Source: Agelas oroides (lineage: Eukaryota > Porifera > Demospongiae > Agelasida > Agelasidae). Taken from it: 64,000 nucleotides of DNA. Within the stretch, counting starts at the first letter, position 1. Each line of letters begins with the position of its first letter. The stretch spans positions 7,355,127-7,419,126 of the forward strand of contig OX422185.1 of NCBI GenBank assembly GCA_949130485.1. Reading direction: 5' to 3'. Below the pieces are notes generated by a model. That model was not told where the DNA came from and ran no database searches. It worked only from the letters and a program-made list of their open reading frames with translations. Below are positions 55,200 to 64,000 of this stretch, piece after piece. The position numbers and the translations under genes were made by a program.

Positions 55200-55510
55200 A
55201 TGCCATGAGGGGTGAGCGCCCTGTTTATCACCGTTTTCTCCATCGAGGTCGGAGAGTACCTTCTTCACTTCCCTGTTCACTTCCTCAATCACCACACGCG
55301 GGACAGCTTGAGAAAGAGGACCCTGAGGATCAAGGACGCTGTCAACTGGGCGCAAGTAGCGAAAAAGAGCCATAACACAAAACGTCGCTGGTCTGAATTT
55401 TAGCACGTGTAGAGCGTGAGGTGGTCGTGGGTGGAAAATTTCGTGACACCTGGGTTAACCACGAAAATAACGAAAATTAGCACCCCATGGAAATAACCCG
55501 CTATACGGTA
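55200..55510 (-). mobile_element. 5' end of a TACCGTA-type transposon with the start of its protein
   Basis: Read on the minus strand, a terminus TACCGTATAGCGGGTTATTT (from 55510) is followed about 150 bp later by an ATG opening MALFRYLRPVDSVLDPQGPL then SQAVPRVVIEEVNREVKK. From memory this resembles the N-terminus of a multicopy, probably transposon-encoded protein family of sponges and cnidarians (pattern LPDPxGPLS). No matching second terminus was found, so it looks truncated. Confidence 0.4.
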
Positions 55511-55516
55511 TCTACC

Positions 55517-55895
55517 ATTGCAGCACTTTTTACAGATGGTGTACTTTCTGTTGAATAACAATGGGAACAGTGGATGGAGACAAATTTGCTGACTACGTTA
55601 GGGGAATTTTAATCCCAAATATGTTGCCCTTTGATGGTACCAATCCAAGACAATTGCTCAGTTCATCATGTGGAGTCATCCGTAGACCTCTTTCAAGAGG
55701 CAGGGATTCTTGTACAGTGGCCACCACCATATAGCCCAGATTTCAACCCAGCAGAAAACACTTTCAATAAAGTAAAAAATTATTTTGAAGGAACATGATG
55801 AAATCATGCAAACAGTTGGTGATCCTATTTAAGCCGCCTTTGAGAGTATAACTGCAGAAGACTGTACTGGCTGGATTAGACACTGTGGATATTAA
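55517..55895 (+). pseudogene. Tc1/IS630-type (DDE_3) transposase, decayed fragment
   Basis: Segments in changing frames match the C-terminal half of a DDE transposase: TVDGDKFADYVRGILIP, then DNCSVHHVE with the second catalytic Asp, then PPPYSPDFNPAENTFNKVKN with the third acidic residue (here Glu). The end reads ESITAEDCTGWIRHCGY then a stop. At least two frameshifts and internal stops (TAA before the 55561 ATG and at the GDPI segment) are present, and the N-terminal half is missing, so it is dead. Confidence 0.8.
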
Positions 55896-58800
55896 TTAAA
55901 TTTGTCCTTGTTTCAATTGCATAATAATTGAATTGAGATTTTTGACTTTAGACAGTGACACTACTTAGCTAAGTGGCACTAATAAAGATAGTGAAAATAC
56001 TGTTAAAGCATTACAAAATCAGGATTTTGCCACTTATACAGTCTAAAGCCAATTGGTCTAGTGTAGTAACATGAAACTGGTATATATGGTTGAATAATGA
56101 AAGTGACGTTGAATAATGAAAGCAGTGAATATGTTCAAAGTGGTGCATGCAGTCTTATACATGCACAGAAATGTATGTTTACAGTTCCTTGATCTCCAGC
56201 AGAATGGTGTCCTTGAGTTCAGCATATTGTGTCTGTGATATAGCCCCTGTCTCAAGTAACTGGTATACCACTTTTCAAGTTGGTTTATTAGTTTAGTATG
56301 CATATTCACCTATCCCGGAGAATGCTAAGCGGCTGTGTTGGTGTGCTCACTGCACTGGGTTTCTTTCCCCTGAAGAAGGGCTTGTCTGGTGGCTCCTCAT
56401 ATTATGACTCATGCTTGCCCACCTTCTTTTTTCCAGCAAAGCTATGAATATTCACTTCAAGCAATCAACCCATTACGAATGAGTGATTACAAAACTATGA
56501 ATACGCATAAGGATGTTTCATGTCATTGGATGAGTTGAGAGATTTTATGGTGAGGAATCTCCCAGGTGAATGTATTGTTGAAGAGCCTGCATGGCCATGG
56601 TTCGAAGGGTAAAAAAGGTGTGGCTATGCAATGATTCTGATCTAAAGGCAATGTACAATGCTCACAGATGGTCATTGGGATTTCAGACCCAACAGGGCTG
56701 TCAGACTGATCATCTAGCACTGTGATATCATGAAACGGACTGCAATCTCCATCGAGCAGGTCCTTTGTAAACAAGATAACAGAAAGTTCTAATTAAAGCA
56801 AACCCGCTACTAGTCAGACTGAGAAGCACTTCTAGACTGCTTTTTACACCTGCAGAAAAATGGGTCTGGTCAAATGCCTATTCCATTTTTGTTCAAGTGC
56901 AACCATTTTTAACATGGCGGGGGATGTCACTCGGCGGAGGTTACGAAAACATAAACCTGGGTTACAGTCAGGACCAGTGTTGCTCCTAGTTTCAGGGTTA
57001 GGGTTTGGTTTAGGGCAATCTTGCGTTGCCTAATTTTAAAAATGGGTTTTAGTAGCTTATTAATATATTCATGAGCCAAAATTGCCACTCGATGGATGCA
57101 TCTACATGCTCACTGTAGGTAGCGTCCTAACCACCAATGTATCTCAAATCATTCTGTGCCAGCTTTTGTTCAGAGCTACTCCCAAAGTCAGGCTAGACTC
57201 ATGTTTGTCACTACTCCTGGAATGGACAACTTTGACTGCACCAAAATGAATGCACATTTCAAAAAATTCACAGCTTGTCTATGGGAGGGGCTCATTCACG
57301 AGTGCAAGCAAGCAATACTAGCCCCACCTCTCCCCCTTATGTCGCTAAACAACTCACGGTTCTGTTCCACACACAAACACCGTTCAGCTTTCCTGTCAAT
57401 GGCAACGTAGTACCAACGATATATTGCGCATTCTAGTTAAAGCCCAGCCCAGCACTCGAAGCACCGGGCCACGATCACCTACTAGGCTTGGCATACGATC
57501 GCAAGACCTGGGCCTGCCCAATGAGTACAGTCTTGGCCACTGTGCCCTTTCTGCTGCTTCTAGACACAAGCTTGCTTTCACAAGCAGGCACTTCACACTA
57601 CTCACAGCCACTGACACTACAGCACTCTACTAAACTCCTTCTTTTTATTTTTATTTTATTTTTTTTTTATTTATTTTTTTTTTATTTTTTTTTAAGTCGA
57701 TCTAAGCTTATCTTCAAAGTTCCGACCACCACATGAGGGGTTCCGCCAGGCCACATCTTAACTAACTTAATTATAAACTGATTATTGGATGTCAATGCCG
57801 ACAGGAAATGGGGAAAATCCCCAATTTTACGGACAGTGAACGGATGAAGGTTCCCAAAACGGACTGTGCGCTAAAAGTTTACAAAGACAAAGAATTCTAT
57901 CAGCTTGGATTCCAGGTTTGTTGACCTTGAAAACACAGGGTTCCCTGCCACCTTAACACTCAATGTCACTGCATGAAGATTACATTCCGAACTGTGTGCC
58001 AACAATCTGCTAGTAACATGTATGTCGATCAGGCAATCCTAGCTGCGTTATGCAGACTAGGGTATTCTATCTTCAAAAGAAAGGTAAGCTCTGCTGTTTG
58101 CAAATATGTCCTTGAAATCACAATCCAGTTTTTAACACTGATTTCAAAATAATTGTTGGAACCAAATTGGTACAGGCAGTTTTTCTACTCACAGGGAGAG
58201 TAGTTTGGCTACCACACTATAAGGCAGCAAGACATGACATCACGTAGCGACAATTAGTACATTCCAAGGGCAAGAATTGTGAATACGAACAGCTCTGTGA
58301 AGTAACTTGCAATGGATGCATAGGGTTTTTGAAGCCATCTACAGCTTGTCAAAATCTGCAATTATGACTCATCCCATCGGCTAGAGTTGCAAGTTGCCAG
58401 ATCAACACTAAACGGGTAATCATGAGAGGCCGAAAACCTTCCACAACCCCACACTTGTCCATAAACTGTTTTGTAACTTGAATCTGCTTCGTCCTTGGAA
58501 CGTCAGTTGCAGCACACAACTGTCGCTACCACGTGACCGTTCTCTCCCCGTCTCTGGATATTTTAATCTAATAGTCTCAGAAACTTGGGTGGGAAGGCCC
58601 TGGGAACAACAGTTACAAGACAATGAGTTAGGGCTGAATACTAAACTCAAATTTAAAAACACTTACCGCCTCCTGCCTCAGAGACAGCTTGTGTCTTATC
58701 TCAGTTGAGGCAGTGCACTTCTCAGCGTGTGCAGCGAATTCGTGAGTAGCTGGTGTGTTCCCTACCCTAGGGTGAGCAGTATAGTGCTAGAACAAGCATA

Positions 58801-60000
58801 CGGGGGAGGCAAGCCGGCACAGTAGTTGTACGTTCCCCAGTACTCATGATCACCAGACACCTGCCACTTCTAGCTTCCCGCGGAATATGCACAAGTCACC
58901 AAACTGATAACGAAACTGCATACGCAACACGACACGGAACGGAAACGTTCAAACGGAACTGAAATCGAATGTAACACGTCACGTCTGTGGCTCCGTACAG
59001 TCCATAGCAGCTAGCGAAGGAACGACCACTGAGTAAAACCAAGATGCCTGTAGGTAGCGCAAAATCCGTGCAGCGTTGACGATTTCCGTGAGGACACGGC
59101 TTGTAGCTAGCGATACTATCTATGACTGTACGTGGTTTAAAGTGCGTATCTGCAAGTTGGGTTCGCGAAAAAGTGAACTGGTCAAAATCCAATCAGCCCG
59201 ACCGCTTACTATACGGCCGTGCATACAGACTACATGGAATTGTTTCCATAACCTATATGGTTTGATGCTGAAAACTACCAGTACTGATGTGATATCTGTT
59301 ACTTCAAATTATGCCTGTCTCCTACATAATCAAAACAAGTGACTGTTATTTACCAGCTTATTTTACAAAGGCATTGTGACACGTATAATCTACCCGTCAG
59401 TCTCCAAATTTGTCACGAAATTACCTCCTCCCATCCGGCTGCTCATAGCATGTACGAAAGCCACCTTTTCTTCAGCTCCTATACGTGTTGTAGGGTAGGG
59501 TCTCACCTGTACAGTACTCGGAGCGCGTGGTTCGCCTCGTCCCCCCAAGGCGCGAGTGAAGCTGGGCGGGGCCTGTACCTAATTCGTGAATCAGCACAGC
59601 GAATCCAAATTTCCAAATTGAGCCCACGAATTGAGCTACGAAACGAGCTAAAAAACCGAGCGACGAACCGAACTACCACGAATCGATCTACGAATCTAGC
59701 TACGAACCGAGCTACCACGAGTCGAATTACAAATCGAGCTGCAGGCAAAGCTGAGAATCGAGCCTCGGACGTGTGAATCGAGCTGTCAATCGAGCTTTGG
59801 AACGAGCTGTTAACCGAACTTATTGCACTCCAGGGTCACCGTAGTGCTTATCTATGTAGTTCTGGGAAAACAGGTCGTCTATACTCACATATGCTCAGTA
59901 TAGGGTCTCCCAATAGCTGCCTATATATAGAAGCAGCCTGTAAGTGGGAAAGCCCATTATTCAATGTAGTTAGTTTGTGGTATCTTCCACTATGATACGA
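55896..60000. other. Intergenic region with low-complexity and repeat debris
   Basis: No supported gene. A T-rich tract (57640-57694) reads as an A-rich tail on the minus strand after TTAGATCGACTTAAAAAAAA, suggesting a retroposed sequence to its right on that strand. GGGTTAGGGTTTGGTTTAGG (56994-57013) is telomere-like. Frames at 57156-59342 have no recognised motifs. Confidence 0.45.
59610..59820. repeat. Degenerate short tandem array around CGAATCGAGCTA
   Basis: About 17 units of 9-12 bp, alternating CGAGCTA, CGAACCGAGCT and ATCGAGCT. An overlapping open frame with repeated NRAT residues is a repeat artefact. Confidence 0.8.
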
Positions 60001-60010
60001 CTCCCTTTGT

Positions 60011-60355
60011 CTACTGTCTTGATGGTGAGGTCCTTGTTTCCAACAAGATAGCAGAGGCTCTTGAGTTCCTGTATAGAAAGGTTGGGGGCATGGGGAGGGT
60101 GGGAAGTTTTAGTGAGAGTGATGTACTGCTCAAGCCTAGGATTGGAGGTTGAGGGTGGGATTCAATCTGACTTGCTATTGAATGGGTGTTTGGTTTATTT
60201 TTTGATAAAAAAAAATGTTTGATTCTGAGGGACTTGGAGAATCTCTCAAAATCAGACAATAGGCTTTGAATGCTTGGTATTCTAGGGGTAGGTATGAAGC
60301 CACGGATCTTCTCCCATTGCCCTGAGATATCATGCAAACATCCTTTGACAAGCAT
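60011..60355 (-). pseudogene. Retroelement protein fragment (possible Penelope-like or LINE RT N-terminal part)
   Basis: The frame includes KIRGFIPTPRIPSIQSLLSD and FERFSKSLRIKHFF. The FIPTP...L.DF..F.R.LR.K..F pattern is familiar from the region before the reverse transcriptase core in multicopy invertebrate retroelements; I place it there from memory, so the exact clade is uncertain. The fragment is 114 codons with no RT catalytic core. It stands about 500 bp upstream of the secreted repeat gene on the other strand. Confidence 0.4.
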
Positions 60356-60857
60356 ATGGTAGCTATACCATGGAAGAATTTTAGATGCTCATTAAAAGCG
60401 GCTTTCCTAAAATGAGTAGCTACTGGTATTTCCAGTGTTTTAGTTCCATTATGTGACTTCCTAGCCTGATGGATGCTGGAAATGTGGCATTGAAAACGTG
60501 CGAAGCGAACAGACTGTGAAGTGTGAGTTGAAGAAACCAGACAGCCAAGAGATCATCGCAGTAATAAGAAACACAGGCAATTACTTCTCGGGTGCCAAGC
60601 TACAAAAATGTTTGTGACTGTTACGTATCAAGTAGTTAATGTTACTTTGCAAGCTCTTGTAAACATTGAGGGAGCGGCTAATAGTCATTTGTGGGCACAA
60701 AAAGAGTGGTGGCATCCTCAAGTGGCTGATGGAAGAGGCAGCTACTCCGTATTTATTGTGGTGAACCGTTAGCTGGCTATTGTTAATGATAATTTAGTGT
60801 CCAAACATTGGTGGTTTACTCTAATCTTCTACTTTTCTGCAGTCATGCTGATGCGAG

Positions 60858-63800
60858 ATGGCTCAGTCCACATCAACCATTATTCTTGTGGCAGTAACAC
60901 TCATTACAACCGTCTCCTCCTCTGCTGAGAATGTGTACTGTGTCACACCAACTGCAACCACATGCACATCCTGTCCTCACAATTCAACCCACTGTGCCAC
61001 ACTCTCTGAGTATGCACAAGAAGCTGAATTGTATTTCACTTCCAACACCACTTTGGTGTTCTTACCGGGCGACCATGGTCTGAATACAAATATCACTGTT
61101 GCCAACATAACCAGACTGACTTTGTTTGGACATTCTTCCTCAAGCATTGTAGCGACAATTGCTTGCAATGAGTTTGTTGGCCTCAGCTTCACTAGTATGG
61201 TGCATTTCAGAATAAATTCTTTAGCTTTTACATCATGCAGCAGAAATCATAGTACTTCTCCAGCTAGTAATTATGCCCTACTTTTGCAATTCACACAATA
61301 TGCTGAATTAGTGAACTGTTACTTTCATGACAACCTTGGAACTGCACTTGTGGTGAAAACCACCAACATCAGTTTCGCAGGGAATAGCCAGTTTACGCAC
61401 AACCATTGTAAGTCTAACACTTGTACAGGAGCAAGTGGAATCACTGCTCTCAGTAGTAACCTAACATTCACTGGAAACACAACCTTCCTTGAAAATATTG
61501 CAACATTTAATGGACCTCACAGTGGTGCAATCTATGCATCAAGCAATAGTGTACTGAACTTTAATGGAAACAACAACTTTGTCAACAACTCAGCCTACAA
61601 CGGTGGTGGTGCAATCCTCACATCAGAAAATACAGTGCTTAACTTCAATAGAGAAATTCACTTTGTCAACAACTTTGCATACATTGGTGGTGGTGCAATC
61701 TACACAACAAACAATACTGTGCTAAAGTTCATTGGAACCAGCAATTTTGTCAACAATGTAGCACGCAATGGTGGTGGTGCAATCATCGCATCCTTCGGTG
61801 CTGTACTTAGTTTTAATGGAACCAACAGATTCATTGGCAACTCAGCCGACTATGGTGGTGGTGCAATCCGCACATTACATAATATAGTCCTTAGCTTCAA
61901 TGGCACAAGCAACTTCAGCAGTAACTTGGTACATCGCAATGGTGGTGGTGCAATTCTCACATCAGCAAATACAGTGCTTAACTTCAATAGAGAAATTCAC
62001 TTTGTCAACAACTTTGCATACATTGGTGGTGGTGCAGTCTACACAACAAACAATACTGTGCTAAAGTTCAATGGAACCAGCAATTTTGTCAAAAATGTAG
62101 CACGCAATGGTGGTGGTGCAATCATCGCATCCTTCGGTGCTGTACTTAGTTTTAATGGAACCAACAGATTCATTGGCAACTCAGCCGACTATGGTGGTGG
62201 TGCAATCCGCACATTACGTAATATAGTCCTTAGCTTCAATGGCACAAGCAACTTCAGCAGTAACTTGGTACATCGCAATGGTGGTGGTGCAATTCTCACA
62301 TCAGCAAATACAGTGCTTAACTTCAATAGAAAAATTCACTTTGTCAACAACTTTGCATACATTGGTGGTGGTGCAGTCTACACAACAAACAATACTGTGC
62401 TAAAGTTCAATGGAACCAGCAATTTTGTCAACAATGTAGCACGCGACGGTGGTGGTGCAATCATCGCATCCTTCAGTGCTGTACTTAGTTTTAATGGAAC
62501 CAACAGATTCATTGGCAACTCAGCCGACTATGGTGGTGGTGCAATCCGCACATTACGTAATACTGTACTTAGCTTCAATGGCACAAGCAACTTCAGCTAC
62601 AACTTGGTACATCGCAATGGTGGTGGTGCAATTCTCACATCAGATAATACAGTGTTTAACTTCAATAGAGAAATTCACTTTGTCAACAACTTCGCATACG
62701 ATGGTGGTGGTGCAGTCTACACAACAAACAATACTGTGCTAAAGTTCAATGGAACCAGCAATTTTGTCAACAACTCAGCCGACTATGGTGGTGGTGCAAT
62801 CCGCACATTACGTAATACAGTACTTAGCTTCAATGGCACAAGCAACTTCAGCTGCAACTTGGTACATCGCAATGGTGGTGGTGCAATTCTCACATCAGAT
62901 AATACAGTGTTTAACTTCAATAGAGAAATTCACTTTATCAACAACTTCGCATACGATGGTGGTGGTGCAGTCTACACAACAAACAATACTGTGCTAAAGT
63001 TCAATGGAACCAGCAATTTTGTCAACAATGTAGCACGCGATGGTGGTGGTGCAATCATCGCATCCTTCAGTGCTGTACTTAGTTTTAATGGAACCAACAG
63101 ATTCATTGGCAACTCAGCCGACTATGGTGGTGGTGCAATCCGCACATTACGTAATACTGTACTTAGCTTCAATGGCACAAACAACTTCAGCTGCAACTTG
63201 GTACATCGCAATGGTGGTGGTGCAATCTCTACATCAGAAAATACTTTACTTAAATTCAATGGAACCAACAACTTCGTCAACAACTCAGCAGACAATGGCT
63301 ATCATGGTGGTGGTGCAATCTACACATCACACAATACACAGCTTAGCTTTAATGGAACCAACAACTTCGTCAACAATCGTAACTTTGCAAACAATGGTGG
63401 CGGTGCAATCTCTACATCTTACAATACACAACTGAGTTTGAGTGGAACAAACAACTTCATCCACAACTCAGCAAAGAGTGGTGGAGGTGCAATCTTTACA
63501 TTTCACGGTACTGTGATTAGCTTAACTGGAACAAGCAACTTCAGTCGTAACCTCATCTATTCAAGTCTAGATTTTGGTGGTGGTGCTATCTGCACAGCAG
63601 AGAATTCTACGCTAAGCTTGAATGGAATCAACAACTTCATCAATAACTTAGCATACTCTGGTGGTGGTGCTATCTATACATCAGACAACAGAGTGATTAG
63701 CTTTAATGGAACTAGCAACTTCTTCAGCAACTCAGCAGCAGGAATTGGTGCTGGTGCAATCTTATCAGACAATACTGTGCTGAACTTTAATGGCAGCAGC

Positions 63801-64000
63801 ACCTTCACCAGCAACTCAGCAAAACGTGGTGGTGCGATCTACGTATCATACCATACTCTGCTTAGCTTCAATGGAACCAACAACTTTATCAGTAACTCAG
63901 TAAGAAATGGTGGTGGTGGTGTTGGTGGTGCAATCTATGCTTACAGAAATGCTGTGCTTAGTTTCATTGGAACCAACTTCTTCATGAGTAACTCAGCAGA
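60858..64000 (+). CDS. Secreted Pmp-like GGGAI/FxxN repeat protein, 3' end outside window
   Basis: ATG at 60858 opens 1047 codons with no stop to the right edge. It was chosen because an in-frame TGA lies at 60849 and it starts a good signal peptide (MAQSTSTIILVAVTLITTVS then SSA). An AG acceptor at 60841-60842 suggests a 5' UTR intron. Residues 24-190 form a Cys-containing head (NVYCVTPTATTCTSCPHNST). From about residue 230 to the edge there are about 28 units of near 28 residues with GGGAI followed by V.NFNGT.NFVNNSA, the signature of chlamydial-type Pmp repeats that fold as a right-handed beta-helix. Many N-x-S/T sites imply glycosylation. Likely cell surface or matrix; function unknown. 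Three ATGs precede in quick succession; the first two (60845, 60851) open an overlapping out-of-frame uORF. Confidence 0.85.
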   Translation, partial: MAQSTSTIILVAVTLITTVSSSAENVYCVTPTATTCTSCPHNSTHCATLSEYAQEAELYFTSNTTLVFLPGDHGLNTNITVANITRLTLFGHSSSSIVATIACNEFVGLSFTSMVHFRINSLAFTSCSRNHSTSPASNYALLLQFTQYAELVNCYFHDNLGTALVVKTTNISFAGNSQFTHNHCKSNTCTGASGITALSSNLTFTGNTTFLENIATFNGPHSGAIYASSNSVLNFNGNNNFVNNSAYNGGGAILTSENTVLNFNREIHFVNNFAYIGGGAIYTTNNTVLKFIGTSNFVNNVARNGGGAIIASFGAVLSFNGTNRFIGNSADYGGGAIRTLHNIVLSFNGTSNFSSNLVHRNGGGAILTSANTVLNFNREIHFVNNFAYIGGGAVYTTNNTVLKFNGTSNFVKNVARNGGGAIIASFGAVLSFNGTNRFIGNSADYGGGAIRTLRNIVLSFNGTSNFSSNLVHRNGGGAILTSANTVLNFNRKIHFVNNFAYIGGGAVYTTNNTVLKFNGTSNFVNNVARDGGGAIIASFSAVLSFNGTNRFIGNSADYGGGAIRTLRNTVLSFNGTSNFSYNLVHRNGGGAILTSDNTVFNFNREIHFVNNFAYDGGGAVYTTNNTVLKFNGTSNFVNNSADYGGGAIRTLRNTVLSFNGTSNFSCNLVHRNGGGAILTSDNTVFNFNREIHFINNFAYDGGGAVYTTNNTVLKFNGTSNFVNNVARDGGGAIIASFSAVLSFNGTNRFIGNSADYGGGAIRTLRNTVLSFNGTNNFSCNLVHRNGGGAISTSENTLLKFNGTNNFVNNSADNGYHGGGAIYTSHNTQLSFNGTNNFVNNRNFANNGGGAISTSYNTQLSLSGTNNFIHNSAKSGGGAIFTFHGTVISLTGTSNFSRNLIYSSLDFGGGAICTAENSTLSLNGINNFINNLAYSGGGAIYTSDNRVISFNGTSNFFSNSAAGIGAGAILSDNTVLNFNGSSTFTSNSAKRGGAIYVSYHTLLSFNGTNNFISNSVRNGGGGVGGAIYAYRNAVLSFIGTNFFMSNSA
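61611..63221 (+). repeat. 339-bp (113-residue) super-repeats within the Pmp-like gene
   Basis: Starts at 61611, 61950, 62289, 62628 and 62883 are marked by GCAATTCTCACATCAG-type words. Four spacings are 339 bp and one (62628 to 62883) is 255 bp, exactly one four-to-three unit loss (84 bp). Copies 2 and 3 are almost identical, so expansion is recent or copies are homogenised. Confidence 0.9.

Noticed and set aside
62449-63435. Open frames repeating MVVVQSSH and similar
   Set aside because: Out-of-frame readings of the GGTGGTGGTGCAATC repeat of the Pmp-like gene.

Overview
The window looks like the genome of an early-branching animal, most probably a demosponge. It is AT-rich, with many short GT..AG introns, dense small palindromic DNA transposons in introns and intergenic DNA, and gene families typical of sponges: ankyrin-rich TRP channels, NB-ARC/Death/TPR receptors, and secreted proteins with GGGAI/FxxN repeats like those of chlamydial polymorphic membrane proteins. 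The sponge assignment is inference from gene content.

Layout. (1) Bases 1-211, minus strand: a RecQ-like helicase fragment running off the left edge. (2) Bases 856-36662, plus strand: one very long gene for a TRPA-type ion channel. I could join 31 exons with consistent splice phase, giving 1326 codons plus stop; the 5' end lies left of the window. The N-terminal half is made of tandem copies of a four-exon ankyrin cassette, then come S1-S6 with a TRPA-like pore, then a coiled-coil tail made of tandemly duplicated mini-exons. (3) Bases 38135-49666, plus strand: a 12-exon gene for an NB-ARC / Death / TPR protein with an N-terminal signal peptide and a possible membrane segment; 1250 codons close exactly if one base is missing from an A6 run in exon 1. 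(4) Bases 49667-60840: an 11-kb intergenic region rich in transposon debris, with one possible tiny two-exon gene. (5) Bases 60858-64000, plus strand: a secreted beta-helix-like repeat protein, open at the right edge.

Mobile DNA. At least seven TIR families share the terminus TACCGTA although their sequences diverge directly behind it. One family with TIR TAGCCTCGTTCCCAGGC makes 9-bp target duplications, seen at three full copies. One foldback family of about 260 bp has three copies in the introns of the channel gene. Two hAT-like copies, a nested pair of elements (1136-6606), a Tc1/IS630-type transposase pseudogene and a tRNA-derived SINE-like sequence are also present. No CRISPR arrays or rRNA genes were seen.

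The two complete-looking host genes fit sensing roles: the channel for chemical, thermal or mechanical stimuli, the NB-ARC protein for innate immunity or cell death. Nothing in the sequence shows that the two are coregulated.
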